Below are positions 33,001 through 44,569 of a stretch of 64,000 bases of DNA, one piece after another. The notes under the pieces are model-generated. The model was not told the origin of the DNA, searched no databases, and saw only the letters and a list, made by a program, of their open reading frames with translations. The stretch's first letter is position 1; each line of letters opens with the position of its first letter. Both the position numbers and the translations under genes were made by a program. This stretch comes from Heracleum sosnowskyi (lineage: Eukaryota; Streptophyta; Magnoliopsida; Apiales; Apiaceae): the NCBI GenBank assembly GCA_030848705.1, contig CM061235.1, positions 133,989,228-134,053,227 on the forward strand, written 5' to 3'.

Positions 33001-33520
33001 TGTTAGATATAATTGCTGATGTTTGTTTAATCAGTGTTTAAGTAACAGGTACTGTTCAGAGTTTAGTCTGAAGTACTTATCAGAGTTTACATGGAAGCCG
33101 GTCAGAGTTTGTTAAAGTCTGACAGGGTGAAAGTCGATTTAGCTGTCGGTGCATGTCATGAAGATTCTAGAAGCAATATATTCTGAAGATGGAAACAAGC
33201 AGAATATATTGATACAGCTAAGGAGGCGGAATAAAAGACTGAAGCAATCCTTAATTGATATGAATTGTATAGCTAACTTATAGGAATATCAATTAGAGAT
33301 GGATTGTATGTAGCTGTGTATTATATAAACACAGATAGGTTATCCCTAGAAGGGATGCGATTATTGAAAATATTATTCTTGTAACCTAGTAGCTCTTTGT
33401 GATTCTTTAACATCACTAAGAGAGAATTATTTAATATAATTCAGTTTTGTTGATTTATAAACAGTGTTCTTGATTGTTATTCTCATACATACTTGTTTAT
33501 ATTGTGTATTCGGCCTAACA
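33001..33520 (+). mobile_element. 3' LTR of the Sirevirus
   Basis: 520 bp, the same length as the 5' LTR, with four substitutions by eye. It is preceded by the polypurine tract GTTGGGGGAGAT (32989-33000) and followed by the target duplication AGGTA. Confidence 0.95.
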
Positions 33521-34793
33521 AGGTAATTCAAGAGTTGATTGGAAATTGGGAAAAATGTGCAATTGTGCTGATGATATCCCAGGTTGTGGAGAATGGACAT
33601 AATAGATTTTTGTCTCAATGAGAAGAACTTATGAATACGATGTTAGGCTAATAATGGAGAATGCTATGATCTTTGGATGCTTTAGGATTACATGATATGG
33701 TTGCAAGTCTTTTGCTCACTATAGTTAAAGTAGATCTTACCAGTCAACGTGGATGTATAGAATGAGAATCAAGATAATGTCGATTTGATCAAGTTATTTA
33801 GGGAATGAGATGATACCCTGGGAAAGGTTTCCTGAGTGTTATTGTGAATATATCTTCTGAATTATGTGGGAATCAGATAGAGATCAATTAAGTTCTTGGA
33901 ACTAAGTAGAATAGTTTTAAAGGTATGGAGCTGAGTTACCGAGTTGTTAAGGTGTATTTCTCACAGTATTTATAACAAGGAAAAGGGGATGAAGAGGCTT
34001 TAACAAGGATTTAAGGACAATGGACAAGGAAATGAGTGGTTGTTTTAAACTGAATATTTATTTTACATTGGCACGGAAGGTATGTGATTGTTGAAAGTAG
34101 TTGTTAGCTATATTGGAGGTAGATAGAATTGACCAAGGAATATGAATGGCTGACATTATAAGTAGTAAAGCGGGATTAGGGATGTAAATATCTTCGGTAC
34201 AAGAATTGGAAATGATGGAGCTTTAAGGTTATAATAACAAGAGAATAACTAGAAGGAGTGGCTGAAATTAGGATTCAACCAGAATTGATTAAAGAGAAAG
34301 GGCTACATTAAGGAAAGACATGAAATATAATGCAGGAGATCAAGTCTTATTAAAGGTTTCACCATGGAAAGGATTGACCAAATTTGGGAAAAAAGGGAAA
34401 GCTTAGTCCGAGATTTGTTGGACCTTTTGAAATTCTGAAGCGCGTGGGAAAAGTTGCATACGTATTGGCGTTACCTCCACACATGCGACATATTCATAAC
34501 GTTTTTCATGTGTATCTATGCTCAAGAACTACAATCCTGACTCAAGCCATGTAATCGAGTATGAACCAATAGAGATTCAACCAGATCTGTCTTACGTAGA
34601 GCAACCAGTAAAAATCTTGGACCGTAAGGAGAAAGTGCTTAGAAATAAAACCATACCAATAGTAAGAGTTCTATGGAGAAACCCTAAAGTAGAAGAGTCA
34701 ACTTGGGAATTTGAAAGTGAAATGCGAGAGAAATACCCTCATTTGTTTACTTACGCTGATTCTGGGGACAGAATCCTTTTAAGGGGGGAAGGA
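33521..34793 (+). pseudogene. Tekay-like integrase C-terminus and chromodomain, decayed
   Basis: Resumes the Tekay internal region after the Sirevirus. Around 34300-34510, broken by stops and frame changes, one can read GDQVLLKVSPWKG, then RFVGPFEIL and HNVFHV, the standard tail of a gypsy integrase. A frame from 34518 reads a chromodomain-like segment (VKILDRKEKVLRNKTIPIV, VLWRN, EESTWE, MREKYPHLF) that runs a few codons into the LTR. The polypurine tract AAGGGGGGAAGGA ends at 34793. Upstream (33530-34290) I see only decayed coding sequence without clear motifs. Confidence 0.8.
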
Positions 34794-37700
34794 TGTAAGA
34801 ACCGGGAAACCGTGGTATATTTTTAGAGTTTAATATAATTTCTTTTACGTTATTTGTGGATTTAAATACATTCTCTATTTAAAAGTGGGGAAATTTTCGT
34901 TAAATGATCATATGTGTCTGTCCTATAAATGCTACGTGAATTTTGAGGTAATTAGACTGGTATTTAAAAAGTGAGTTATTTTATTTTAAAGTTATCGTAA
35001 ATTTTTGAACGAAGAATTCCGTTCGTTTCGTAATTGTTCGGGAAATTGGTACATCATTCGTACCAATAATTCATTCGTTAAGACGGAGGATATTTTTGAG
35101 TAATTGTTATAAAGATATTTTGGTTCGTACATATAGATAGTATTAAATTATTCTCGCAATTATCCGTACTTTTTGATGATTATCGTTTTGTAACCGGTAC
35201 GCTATATTCGAATAAAAACGATCCAACGGATCAATATTGAACCAAAAATGTCGTTTGGGGTATTATTTTCCGTTTAATATAAAAGACGAATCGTACATTA
35301 TACCTCTCATAATCTGCGTTTAATATTATCGAAATTATAAAATCTCTGAACCGTGTTCTTCGTGTTCTTGAGAATCAAACACAAATTTGAAGGCGTTACC
35401 GGAGTCCGATTTCAACGTTCTTATAGTCAAATCGAAGATCTTGGAATATAGTTTCATACTATACCATCAGATTTCGTGTGGGGTAATATTTCAATTTCAT
35501 ACGAATTTTTCTTTAATTCTGGAAAATTAGGGTTTATGTCAAATTTGGGGCTTTTTGATTTTGAGTTTGTTCATGTGAAATGATGATATGTATAGCTTCG
35601 TGTGGTTGTAAGGAGTCCAAATATGTGTTCAATTTCATTTTTTGATTCCCGGATTAGCCAATTCGAAAATTAGGCTTCTTGAGCTCGAATTGGGGGTTTT
35701 TTATTTAGGAATTGTTCGTTGATTTTCATGGTTCCAATAGCTTTATATGGTCACATACAATCGATTTGCATGCTTAGTTGAGTTGTTTTGACCCGTTTTG
35801 AGCTAGTTCGAATTCTTAGTTTTTTTCCGAAATTTCAAGTCAGTAGTTTGTAAACTCTGTTATTTGTTTGGTTAAATGGTTGAATGGATTATATTGTATG
35901 TGTTCTCAGCTTCGTTTTGATACCAAGAACATCAAGTTTGGTAAGTTTGGTATAGAAATGAGGCTAGTCGGATTTTGGCCGGAATTTTGGCCGGATGAAT
36001 AGTGACAGCGGGATGAATAGTGAGGAGATGATGAATAGTAAAAGTATTTTATGTATTTTGTTTTAATTATTTAATCTTTAAAAATTCATAGTTAATTCAA
36101 TATTAATCAGAAAAATGTGAAATTAGTTTCTAAATTTTCAGAAAACTATTTTCTATCTTATTTTAAAATAAAAATCAGCTTTATTCCGAAATTATTATTA
36201 TTTTAGAATTTTTGGAATCATTTCTTTATTTATTTAAAAGTAGAATTAAATACTTTAATTACGATTAATTCTTTCAAATAATAATTTAAATCGAACTAAT
36301 TATTCGATAAATGGGATCATTTATCGAATAATTTTATTCATTAATTATTATTTGATTTAATTAATTTAATTGGGGTTATTTAATTCCAAATTATCCCGTT
36401 TTCAGTTTTAAATGCTTTAAAAATATTAGAAAAATTCCAAAAATTGTTTTAAAAATATTTCGAAGTGAGATTTAAATTGTGTCATAGATTAGAGATGTTT
36501 TAAAAATAGTTATGGAGGCGGTGTGTGGTTTTTGTGTCCTTAGAGTGTCGTTTTGAGTCAATAAAGTGATTTTGTGCTATGTGGATCACGTGCGTACATG
36601 TTAGTGAGTCGTAGAGGATAATTGTAAGCCTTGAGAGTTAGTAGTGGAATTTAGGATTGTTTGATTGACTGTTTGGGTCGGTTGTATTCCGACGGGTTAG
36701 TGGTTTTTAAAAGGAGGTGCTGCCGAAATTTCTGAAAACTTATAAAACGATTTTCAAAACTTTTCGATAAGAGTCGCTAGTGTATCTATGTTGTATATAT
36801 GCTTTGTGCCTAATTGTTAAATGATAATATGCGTATGTGTTTATGTGGATTGTATGAGCGTGAGTTAGTGGTGTGTTAGTGTTTAACCCTGAGTTGGTTA
36901 TTCTAGAGTCGAGACGGGCGACTAAGGGAAAAACCAAGTTAGTGTGAGACAGCTGTGATTAGACGTGTGTAGCAGGACCAGAGGCAAGTGTCTATACCCT
37001 TCATGTATTGTTCGAGTAATATTCTCTTGAATTATTATTATGCGAGTGTTTATACTCTTCACTTAATTTCCAAGTGTTGGTCCTTTTACACTGAACTGTA
37101 ATTGTTATTATTATTTCTTGTTAATGCAGTTATCGGATTCATTCCCTTATTCGAACTCATATATGTTATGTATAATCCGGTTTATTTCCTTCAGAATGTA
37201 AGGATTATCTGTTATAAGTATACTTTTTGAAGGACTTGAACTATTTCTTTCAGTATTCAATAAACCATCTGGTTGATATTCTTACTTATCAGATTCATAT
37301 TGCCATGTTAAATGAGAAAGGTTTAATTATTTTGTTGAAATGTGAATGTCCTAAATGATTGGGAAGTTATGAACCCGATAAGGGTAAAACTGTGATTTAA
37401 GTTGTGAACCCGATAAGGGTAAAACTGTGATTTGAGTTGTGAACCCGATAAGGGTAAAACTGTGATTTGAGTTGTGAGCCCGATAAGGGTGAAAACTGAG
37501 ATTTGTTGAAAAACTAGGGTTTTATATTGAACCCGTGAATTGGAAATGCATGACCGCGCGACGGTTGGAAATGCATGACCGCGCGACGGTCGAGAGATGA
37601 ATTTTGGCCAATAGCAATAATTGTCGTGGGGCGGATAAATGCCCGGGGAACCCCAATATATGATGAGCCTACTGTGTACCACAGTTTGGTTGGCGAGCTA

Positions 37701-38378
37701 TGAGCGATTGATCGTCGGCTTAGCTCGTGTGAACGAATGGATTCCAATTCATTATTTTGATGATAAAGTGAGAAAAGTTACTTATATGATATTAGATTAC
37801 TTTTAAAGTTACGTATTGGTATTGATAATCAAGTTTCATTGCTCTTACATTTCATAGATCCTTTTCAAATATCTGTTCCGTATTTTTGAGTTAAAATGCA
37901 TATTTATTGAATCATACATTGATATGCAGAGCTATATTTTATCGCACTGGCTGAGCATTTCTTTCGCTCATACTTGTTTTATTTATATTCTTGCCTTTCA
38001 GTAAGAAGGTAAATTAGCGGAAGTTGTCTGCGTGGCTTGGACAGAAAAGGAAAAAGATGTTAGCGTGAAGATGTTATGATCCAGAATAATTGGAGCTAGC
38101 GTAAGAGTATTGTTTAGAGTTGTTATCTATCATATATTGTATTATATAAGATTAGTTTTGTCTGGTATACTTCTCAGCGAAGTTATACTAGTGTTATAGA
38201 ATTTGTGCAAGAGATTGTAGAAAAAGGAAGTTAAAGTTTGTAAAATTTTGGATTCTTGTTTCTAGCACTATAACCTAAAAGATCTTGGTTTAGTTGGGGT
38301 CGCAGATGTATATTTGAATTTGTTTAATATTTAACAGGTTGTTTTTAATTGAGATTTTAGCGTGACGACCAAATCCTT
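34794..38378 (+). mobile_element. 3' LTR of the Tekay-like element, last 25 bp missing
   Basis: 3585 bp. It starts TGTAAGAACCGGG after the polypurine tract. It carries a ~180 bp segment (about 35580-35760) absent from the 5' LTR. It stops at ACCAAATCCTT, and the terminal 25 bases found in the 5' LTR (ending GGGGCGTTACA) are gone. The next base is already copia gag. The 35-bp array is at about 37370-37510. Confidence 0.92.
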
Positions 38379-38743
38379 CTTGTTGCAATGAATAAATCTG
38401 AGCTGAAGTCACTTGACCAAATCTATCTTCAAGATCTATCCAAACATCTCTAGCTGTGTCAGCATAGAGTACACTAGCAGCAATTTGTGGATCTAGTGCA
38501 GTAATTATCCACCCAATTACCATCGAATTACACCTACTCCAAGACTTATAATTCTCTGCTGTTATTTCAGGTTTTGTCAACGTTCCATCAACAAATGTCA
38601 TTTTGTTCTTAGCTATTAATCCAATTGTCATTGAATGTTTCCAGTTTGCAAAGTTCGAACCATTAAACATAACAGATACTAATTTCATGCCTGTGTGAAG
38701 GATGTAAATAATAGACACTACTTGGATCTTGATTTAACTCCAT
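38379..38743 (-). pseudogene. Copia element 1 gag, N-terminal part
   Basis: Minus strand. ATG at 38743 (MELNQDPSSVYYLHPS), then a frameshift near 38700, then HTGMKLVSVMFNGSNFANWK and the UBN2 domain to IYSLQQE, where the gypsy LTR begins. The continuation of gag lies at 16892 and below. Roughly 60-90 residues of the domain are missing between the two pieces. Confidence 0.85.
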
Positions 38744-38960
38744 CTTCAACAATAACCAGTACAAAAATGTAAACTTATGCAATCAATCAATTCGATTCAA
38801 TACAAGCCGTAAACTATCCAATCAATCAACTCAACGAAGAACAATTACCAGTTTAGCAATTGTAACAACCATACAATCAGCCACATAGATTTGCAGATAA
38901 AGAACAAGACGCTCTTACTTTGTATCATAGCAGATCTTGATCAGGAAGAGAAGAAAACTA

Positions 38961-38972
38961 GCTCTGATACCA
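38961..38972 (-). promoter_or_regulatory. Primer-binding site of copia element 1
   Basis: On the minus strand TGGTATCAGAGC directly follows the 5' LTR. The stretch 38744-38960 is the untranslated leader between this site and the gag ATG. Confidence 0.9.
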
Positions 38973-39336
38973 TGTTATCAGGTGCGCTTAACAGAAGAAA
39001 TCAACACAAAACTAAAACACATAAACTCGAACTTGTTTTCTGCAGATTACAACCATTCACCATTGTTGTTTCTTGCAAACTAAGAGAAAGAGTTTTACTA
39101 TTTGAGAGAGAAAAGAAAATGCAAAGATAAAACTGAAAACTTGAAACTAACTCCACTTGTGTGGTTCTAATTATATGTTAAATTCTAACAACTTTTCCCG
39201 CCTAAACTATCCACACATCAAATGACTGAGATGGAAGCATCCGTTGATGCTAATGTGGCATCCGTTGATAGTGAATTATCAGAATGCTCATCCGTTGATA
39301 GTGACATCCGTTGATAGTGAATTATCAGAATGCTCA
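38973..39336 (-). mobile_element. 5' LTR of copia element 1
   Basis: 364 bp, the same ends as the LTR at 12599. Shorter because it has fewer copies of the 30-bp CATCCGTTGATAGTGAATTA-containing unit. Seven substitutions in about 300 alignable bases by eye. Confidence 0.9.
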
Positions 39337-39513
39337 ATAGTAAATAATATTGGTGAAGTTGTAAGAATTGAATACATTACGGAGGAGATTTTTACAATGA
39401 AACCAAGATTCAGTATTTGAATATAGAAAGAAGACTACTGGCAGAGAAAAGCTAAAATCCTTCGTAAGAGGCTAAGAGCTATAGCCTATACGGCGTTGAA
39501 AGGTTCGCAACAA
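39337..39513. other. Unclassified sequence between copia element 1 and the duplicated block
   Basis: No gene or recognised repeat. It does not match the sequence left of the other copy of the duplication (54752), so a rearrangement boundary lies at about 39514. Confidence 0.4.
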
Positions 39514-39690
39514 ACTATAGTAAAATACTGATGTTCAATTTAACGCAGGTGCTTGGAAATTTCTTAGAACAAATCATCTTTTGAGTTTGCGACTTGGAAT
39601 TTCTTCTAGTCAAAACGAACAGTTTGATATATGTGATTGTATCTACAGAAAGAACTAAAAAGAGTACAAAGGTGGGTATTGTTAGAATAA

Positions 39691-42600
39691 CTAGCTTATA
39701 GCCCGTGCGATGCACGGTTACTTAAATTTTATTTATAATTATTCTGTTTATAATTATATTTTTATTACGATGCAACACACGATTGTTTTTTTAATATTTA
39801 TAATTCTATTTATTTATGAATATTTTAATATTTAAAAGTTATTTGTTTACATGATTAAATTATTGTTAAAAAAGATTTAGCCAAAAAAATTATGGTTAAA
39901 AATTTGATATTTATTACATTTTACACGCTCAATTTAATAGTTGTTTATATTGAGTTATAAAAGTTAGATTTGGCCAATTTTACGGTTCATATGAAATTCA
40001 CAAAATAATCTTTAATTTAGTTGTGGTTTAATAGTTTTTTTTTTCAATTAAAAACTATTATAAAACTAAAAAGAGAATAAAGTGATGAAATTTAATGTTA
40101 AGAATTTTATTCGATTTAGGAAATCTACTTAACTTATATGTAGTTTAGATTATTAGAATAATCTTTATTAACCAAATAGAGGTTTTAATGTTAAATATAA
40201 CGGTTTTCACCTATCTATTTAAGATTAAACGATTTTTATTATTTTTGTTATAAATGGGTTTCCTTATTTAATTACATCTATTTTTATGTTTTAACTTTTT
40301 GGAAAATCCAATCCTAATATAATATCTTTTAACTTATATTCTTTTTAGATGATATAATCTTGATCATCTATTTTTAAAAGTATTGGATCTAACGGTTGAG
40401 AATGTTTTGACGGTATTTAGGACCAAACTACCAGGATAACATCATTAATTTTTCTTAATATTTATAATTTTTTTAATTTTTAATTTTTTTAAATATTTAT
40501 TGCTAAAATAAAATATACTCTTTTGAGAAAATAAATTATCAATTAAAATATATATATTTTTGTAATAGTTCTTCTTTTAAAGTAATACACCGTGACGATC
40601 AAAATTCTGTATAACATTCATTTTTTTTATAGTATATCCCGTAAATATCTATGTTATTATATCAAAGACTAAATAATGAAAGCTTTCTTATAAGTGTGGT
40701 CGCTTTGTTTGATCACTTAATCCATAATCGTTGGATCTTTCAAATTAAATTGTTCAGAAACGTTACATATAACTGTAAAATTATCATGTAGAATGATCTA
40801 AGATTTGAATCTACCAACAACATATTAAAATTTACAGGTTTTTTTTTGAAAAAAAAAAAAAATTCATTTTTTTTCTTTCAAACATAGGTTATTTGATAAT
40901 ATTTTTTGTAAAGTACGATTTTTTAGAAAAGTACTATACTAATTGATTAACAAACTTTTAAAGTTTCGAATTTAATAATTTACAATGTATATATGTTAAA
41001 AAACTTAGGTCTGTTCTGTAGCTGAGTCTACTATTTCAAAATACAGTTTTTTTAATATGAATATAGTCCTGCTAACAATGAAATTAGGTCTCTATGAGTG
41101 TTTATAAAACAAAATCACCATTTGCGTATAATTTATTATTTAATAATAAATTATATTTGATTAGTTATGATCTATAACTTAATAAAATAGGATAAAAAAT
41201 ATACACAATTTTATAAAATTTTATCCTCGTATTATTATATTCTTTGTTGATTTGAATTTTTCTTAGATTGATTTTAATTTTTGAACATAGATTTCTAAAT
41301 TTCAAATAGTTAGAAAAAAGTAATTAAATTGGCGTTAAAATAATGATGACATAATAATAATTATTAGAATTTAAATACTCATTTTACTCATTTGGGCTTT
41401 ATCTTATGTTTTAAAAATCAGATTTTGACGATTTTACACCATAATTAATTGTTTTTAATTAAAAGATAATCGCCCGTGTTTTTTTAGAAAAAGAGAGGAT
41501 TTTGTAAGAAAAAAAATAAAAAAGGTAATGTATTTTAGCTGAAAAGGTAATTGGTTATAAATAATGTTATTATTTAGTGATAGTTTTAAAAAAAATAAGT
41601 AAGGGTAATTAAGTAAAATCACTAAGTACCGACCGTCCGTGAATCCGACTACCAAACTTTTAATGTTTCGCTTTTAATAATATAGTTTAAAACTCGTACG
41701 ATGCACAGGTTATTTTTAATAATTGTTAATTTTATTATTTATTATTTATATTTTATTAATTGCATTTATTAAAAAAAATAAGTAGGCGTGTTAAACATTT
41801 TAAAATAATTAAAATTATTAAAATGAATTTTAAAATAAATAAGTAACGATTTGTCCGTGATATTTTGGAAAAAGAGGGGTTTTAGTAATAAAAATAGAAA
41901 GTAACATGTTTTCGTTGAATTTTAAAATATAAAAGTAACGATTTGCCCGTAATATTTTTGAAAAAGTGGGGGTTTAGTAAGAAAAATAGAATAGGTGACA
42001 TGTTTTAGTTGAAAAAGATAATTGTCAATTAAAAGTATTAAAATAGATTTTAAAATAAATATGTAAGGGTTTTCTCGTGATATATTTGAAAATTGAAGGA
42101 TTTTAGCAAATGAAATAGAAAAAGTAACATGTTTTAGCTGAAAAGGAAATTGCTCCCGATCTTTTTTAGAAAAAAAATGGTAATATAATTTAATTGAAAG
42201 GGTAACTGATTATAATAATTAAATAAACAATTAAATAAGGCAAATATCGTATCAAATAACACGTACAAAAAAACATGTACCAAAACTTTTAATGTTTCAT
42301 CTTTGATAATATAGTATAGATAGAGATATATATTCATAATATTACTATTTTATGCTACTAAATGAAATAACCCGTGATATTTCTGAGGTTTTAGTTAAGA
42401 GAAAAATTAGTTAGAAAATATAAAAAATAATATACGTTTTGGAAAAAAAAAACTAATCGGTTAGTCATTAATAATTATAATATTATAATATTATTTTATT
42501 AAATAGAACTATTCGTGATAGTTTTGGAAAATTAGAGGTTTTATTTAGGAAAAATAGAAAAGTAGAAATTTTAGTTAGAAAATATAAAAAAGAATATACA

Positions 42601-43908
42601 CTTTGGCTAAAAATGGTAATGAGTTATTTATTAGCAATTATAACCTGATTATGTTATTTTATTAAATGAAAATGCCTCTGATATTTTTGGAAAATGAGAT
42701 GTTTTAGTTAGGAAAAATAGAAAAAATATTATATATACTAATTTTAATATTTTATCTAACGGTTCTCAATGACTTGATCAAAAATATCTAACGGCTATGA
42801 ATGGAGTGACCAGACTACAAAAACTTTCATATGACCAGACTACAAAACTTTCAATGTTTCGTCTTTAATAATATAGTATAGATAGATTTTGATATTATTC
42901 TTTTATGTTTGTTATATGTAAAATAATATAATTATAATTTGGATTAATCAAATTGTTATGTTTCTTCAGAAAAAAAATGTTTAAATTTATTCATGTACAT
43001 GAGTTCTCCTAAGTCTCTTATAACGCAGGGTCCACATGTATCATTGTTATATGATATACATGAGCATGAGCATTATATTGATAATTTTAATATTGTAATC
43101 GATATGAATTGTTATATGATATTTGGTTTGACAATTATTATCTAACTCGAACTATATATAAATTAAAGAGAAAAGATATTTAAGAATTTTTACATAGAAA
43201 AATTTTAAATTATCAAAATACACTTTTTAGTATTTAAATATAATTCTATTAATAATCAGATACACTTTTTAATATTAGATCTAACAATTCTCATCGATCT
43301 ATTTAAGATCTAACTGTAATAATTAATCTGGTCGTATAGTGGTCGTACACAGACCAGATCGATTTTAATTTTTTCTTAAATTGATTTTAATATTTTATTG
43401 AAATAAACATAGAATTTATAAATTTAAAAGAATTAGGAAAAAAATTAAATTGGTGCTACAATAATAAAAAAAATTATTAAAATTTAGATAATCACTTTAT
43501 TGTTTGGGCTCTATCTTGAGTTTTAGACAACAGATTTTAACAATTTTACAGCCCACGCGAAGCTAACAAAATTATCTTTAATTTAATGATGGTTTAATAA
43601 TTATTATCTAACTTGAACTATCCATAAACTAAATAGAAAAGATAATTACGATTTTTTACATAAAGATTTCTATTCAATATAGAAAACCTATTTATAATTG
43701 GTTTAAATTATCAAAATACACCTTTTAGTATTTAAATACTATCCTATTATTAATCAAATACAATTTTTAATATTATATCTAACGGTTCTCATCTATTTGA
43801 ATATTTATAGTTTTATAATCCAACGGATCATATACTTTTGGTAGTGCAGTGACCGACCAAAGTTTTGGATAAGATCTCCCTTACGCTTATTATATATAAG
43901 GAGTTAAT
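39691..43908 (-). mobile_element. Non-autonomous Helitron (about 4.2 kb) with nested Helitron pieces
   Basis: Minus orientation. At 39691 CTAG follows host A, and next to it is the CCGTGCATCGCACGG hairpin (complement), the canonical Helitron 3' end. The right end is shared with the copy at 57587-61791 up to GGAGTTAAT. Inside, 41460-42881 is an extra block with three endings of the type AATATAGTATAGA or similar (about 41690, 42315, 42881), which are reverse-strand TCTATACTATATT Helitron starts. No Rep/helicase coding sequence is present. Confidence 0.7.
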
Positions 43909-44325
43909 GTGCGTGTTTGGGAAATCACAAAAAAGTTGATTTATAGTTTAAAATAAGTAAGTGCAGTTTAAGTGATAAGTTGATAAATTCTTATAAGTTA
44001 TACGGGTGTTTGGATAAATTTACTTATAAGTTAGTGAAGAATTTGCTAAATTAAATTTGAAAAAATAATTTTTAAATACAATGATTTCAACACTTGTATT
44101 TTAAATTAAAAAAATATTTAAAAACACAAATGTAAAAATATAAAATATTAGAAAAATAAAGAAATCAAAGAATAAGGTGATAAGTTAAGTAAAATATTGG
44201 TGATTTTTAACATTCAACTTATTAATTTATAAGTTATAAGTTATCAAATAAGCTGAGTACACAAACACTCTCATAAGCTCTTATCAACTTTAAATCAATA
44301 AACAAGGTCAGCCAAACAGACCCAA
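43909..44325. mobile_element. Putative hAT-like MITE
   Basis: About 415 bp with related inverted ends (TGTGCGTGTTTGG and TGGGTCTGTTTGG) and internal inverted TTATAAGTTAT segments. No clear target duplication. It sits between the Helitron and the resumption of the duplicated block. Confidence 0.4.
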
Positions 44326-44569
44326 TATAAGATCTCTTAAAGTCATTATCTAACACCTTAAGATTTTAGAGTGATTGCTTATTTAATATGGTATCATAGA
44401 GGGGAAAGTGGAAACGTGTGGTTGGGGATTTCATATCATCAAAATAATATTTTTTATAATCTTTTTCATAGGCACCATTTTAACACCCTTCTTCAATGAA
44501 ATGCTCCAATAATACGCATGTGAAACAGGTAATTCATCTAGTTGGTCCCTAAAACCTGACTAATATATT

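Larger units (their letters stand above)
21637..33520 (+). mobile_element. Sirevirus-type Ty1-copia element (innermost of the nest)
   Basis: Complete 11,884 bp plus-strand element with 520-bp LTRs (21637-22156 and 33001-33520), perfect 5-bp target duplication AGGTA (21632-21636 and 33521-33525), Met-tRNA primer site, long gag, pol in copia order, and a 1170-codon ORF after pol. The extra 3' ORF and long gag place it in the Sirevirus (SIRE/Maximus) group. The LTRs differ at 4 of 520 positions by eye. With the often-used grass rate of 1.3e-8 per site per year this would be about 0.3 million years, but the rate for this species is unknown. Confidence 0.93.
16893..38378 (+). mobile_element. Tekay/Del-like gypsy chromovirus (middle of the nest)
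   Basis: Plus-strand element: 5' LTR 16893-20315, PBS for initiator Met tRNA at 20319-20330, an internal region of only about 2.6 kb once the inserted Sirevirus is removed, polypurine tract 34781-34793, 3' LTR 34794-38378. The integrase C-terminus with chromodomain-like sequence just before the 3' LTR and the very long LTRs point to the Tekay/Del clade. It sits inside gag of copia element 1. Protease, RT and RNase H are absent, so it is non-autonomous. Confidence 0.88.
12599..39336 (-). mobile_element. Ty1-copia element 1 (outermost of a three-level nest)
   Basis: Minus-strand copia retrotransposon: 5' LTR 38973-39336, PBS, gag start 38379-38743, then an interruption by a gypsy element (16893-38378), then the rest of gag-pol 13018-16892 and 3' LTR 12599-12996. 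The Gag sequence (NWKHSM, FVDGT) resembles Ale/Retrofit-type copia elements, which is an inference. About 2.3% of alignable LTR positions differ (7 in about 300 by eye), the highest in the nest. No matching target duplication was found (GCAAA left, ATAGT right), so the flanks may have been rearranged. Confidence 0.9.

Noticed and set aside
38290..38718. 142-codon frame taken as a complete Gag protein
   Set aside because: Its last 30 or so codons lie in the Tekay LTR, and its first codons are out of frame with the true gag start at 38743.
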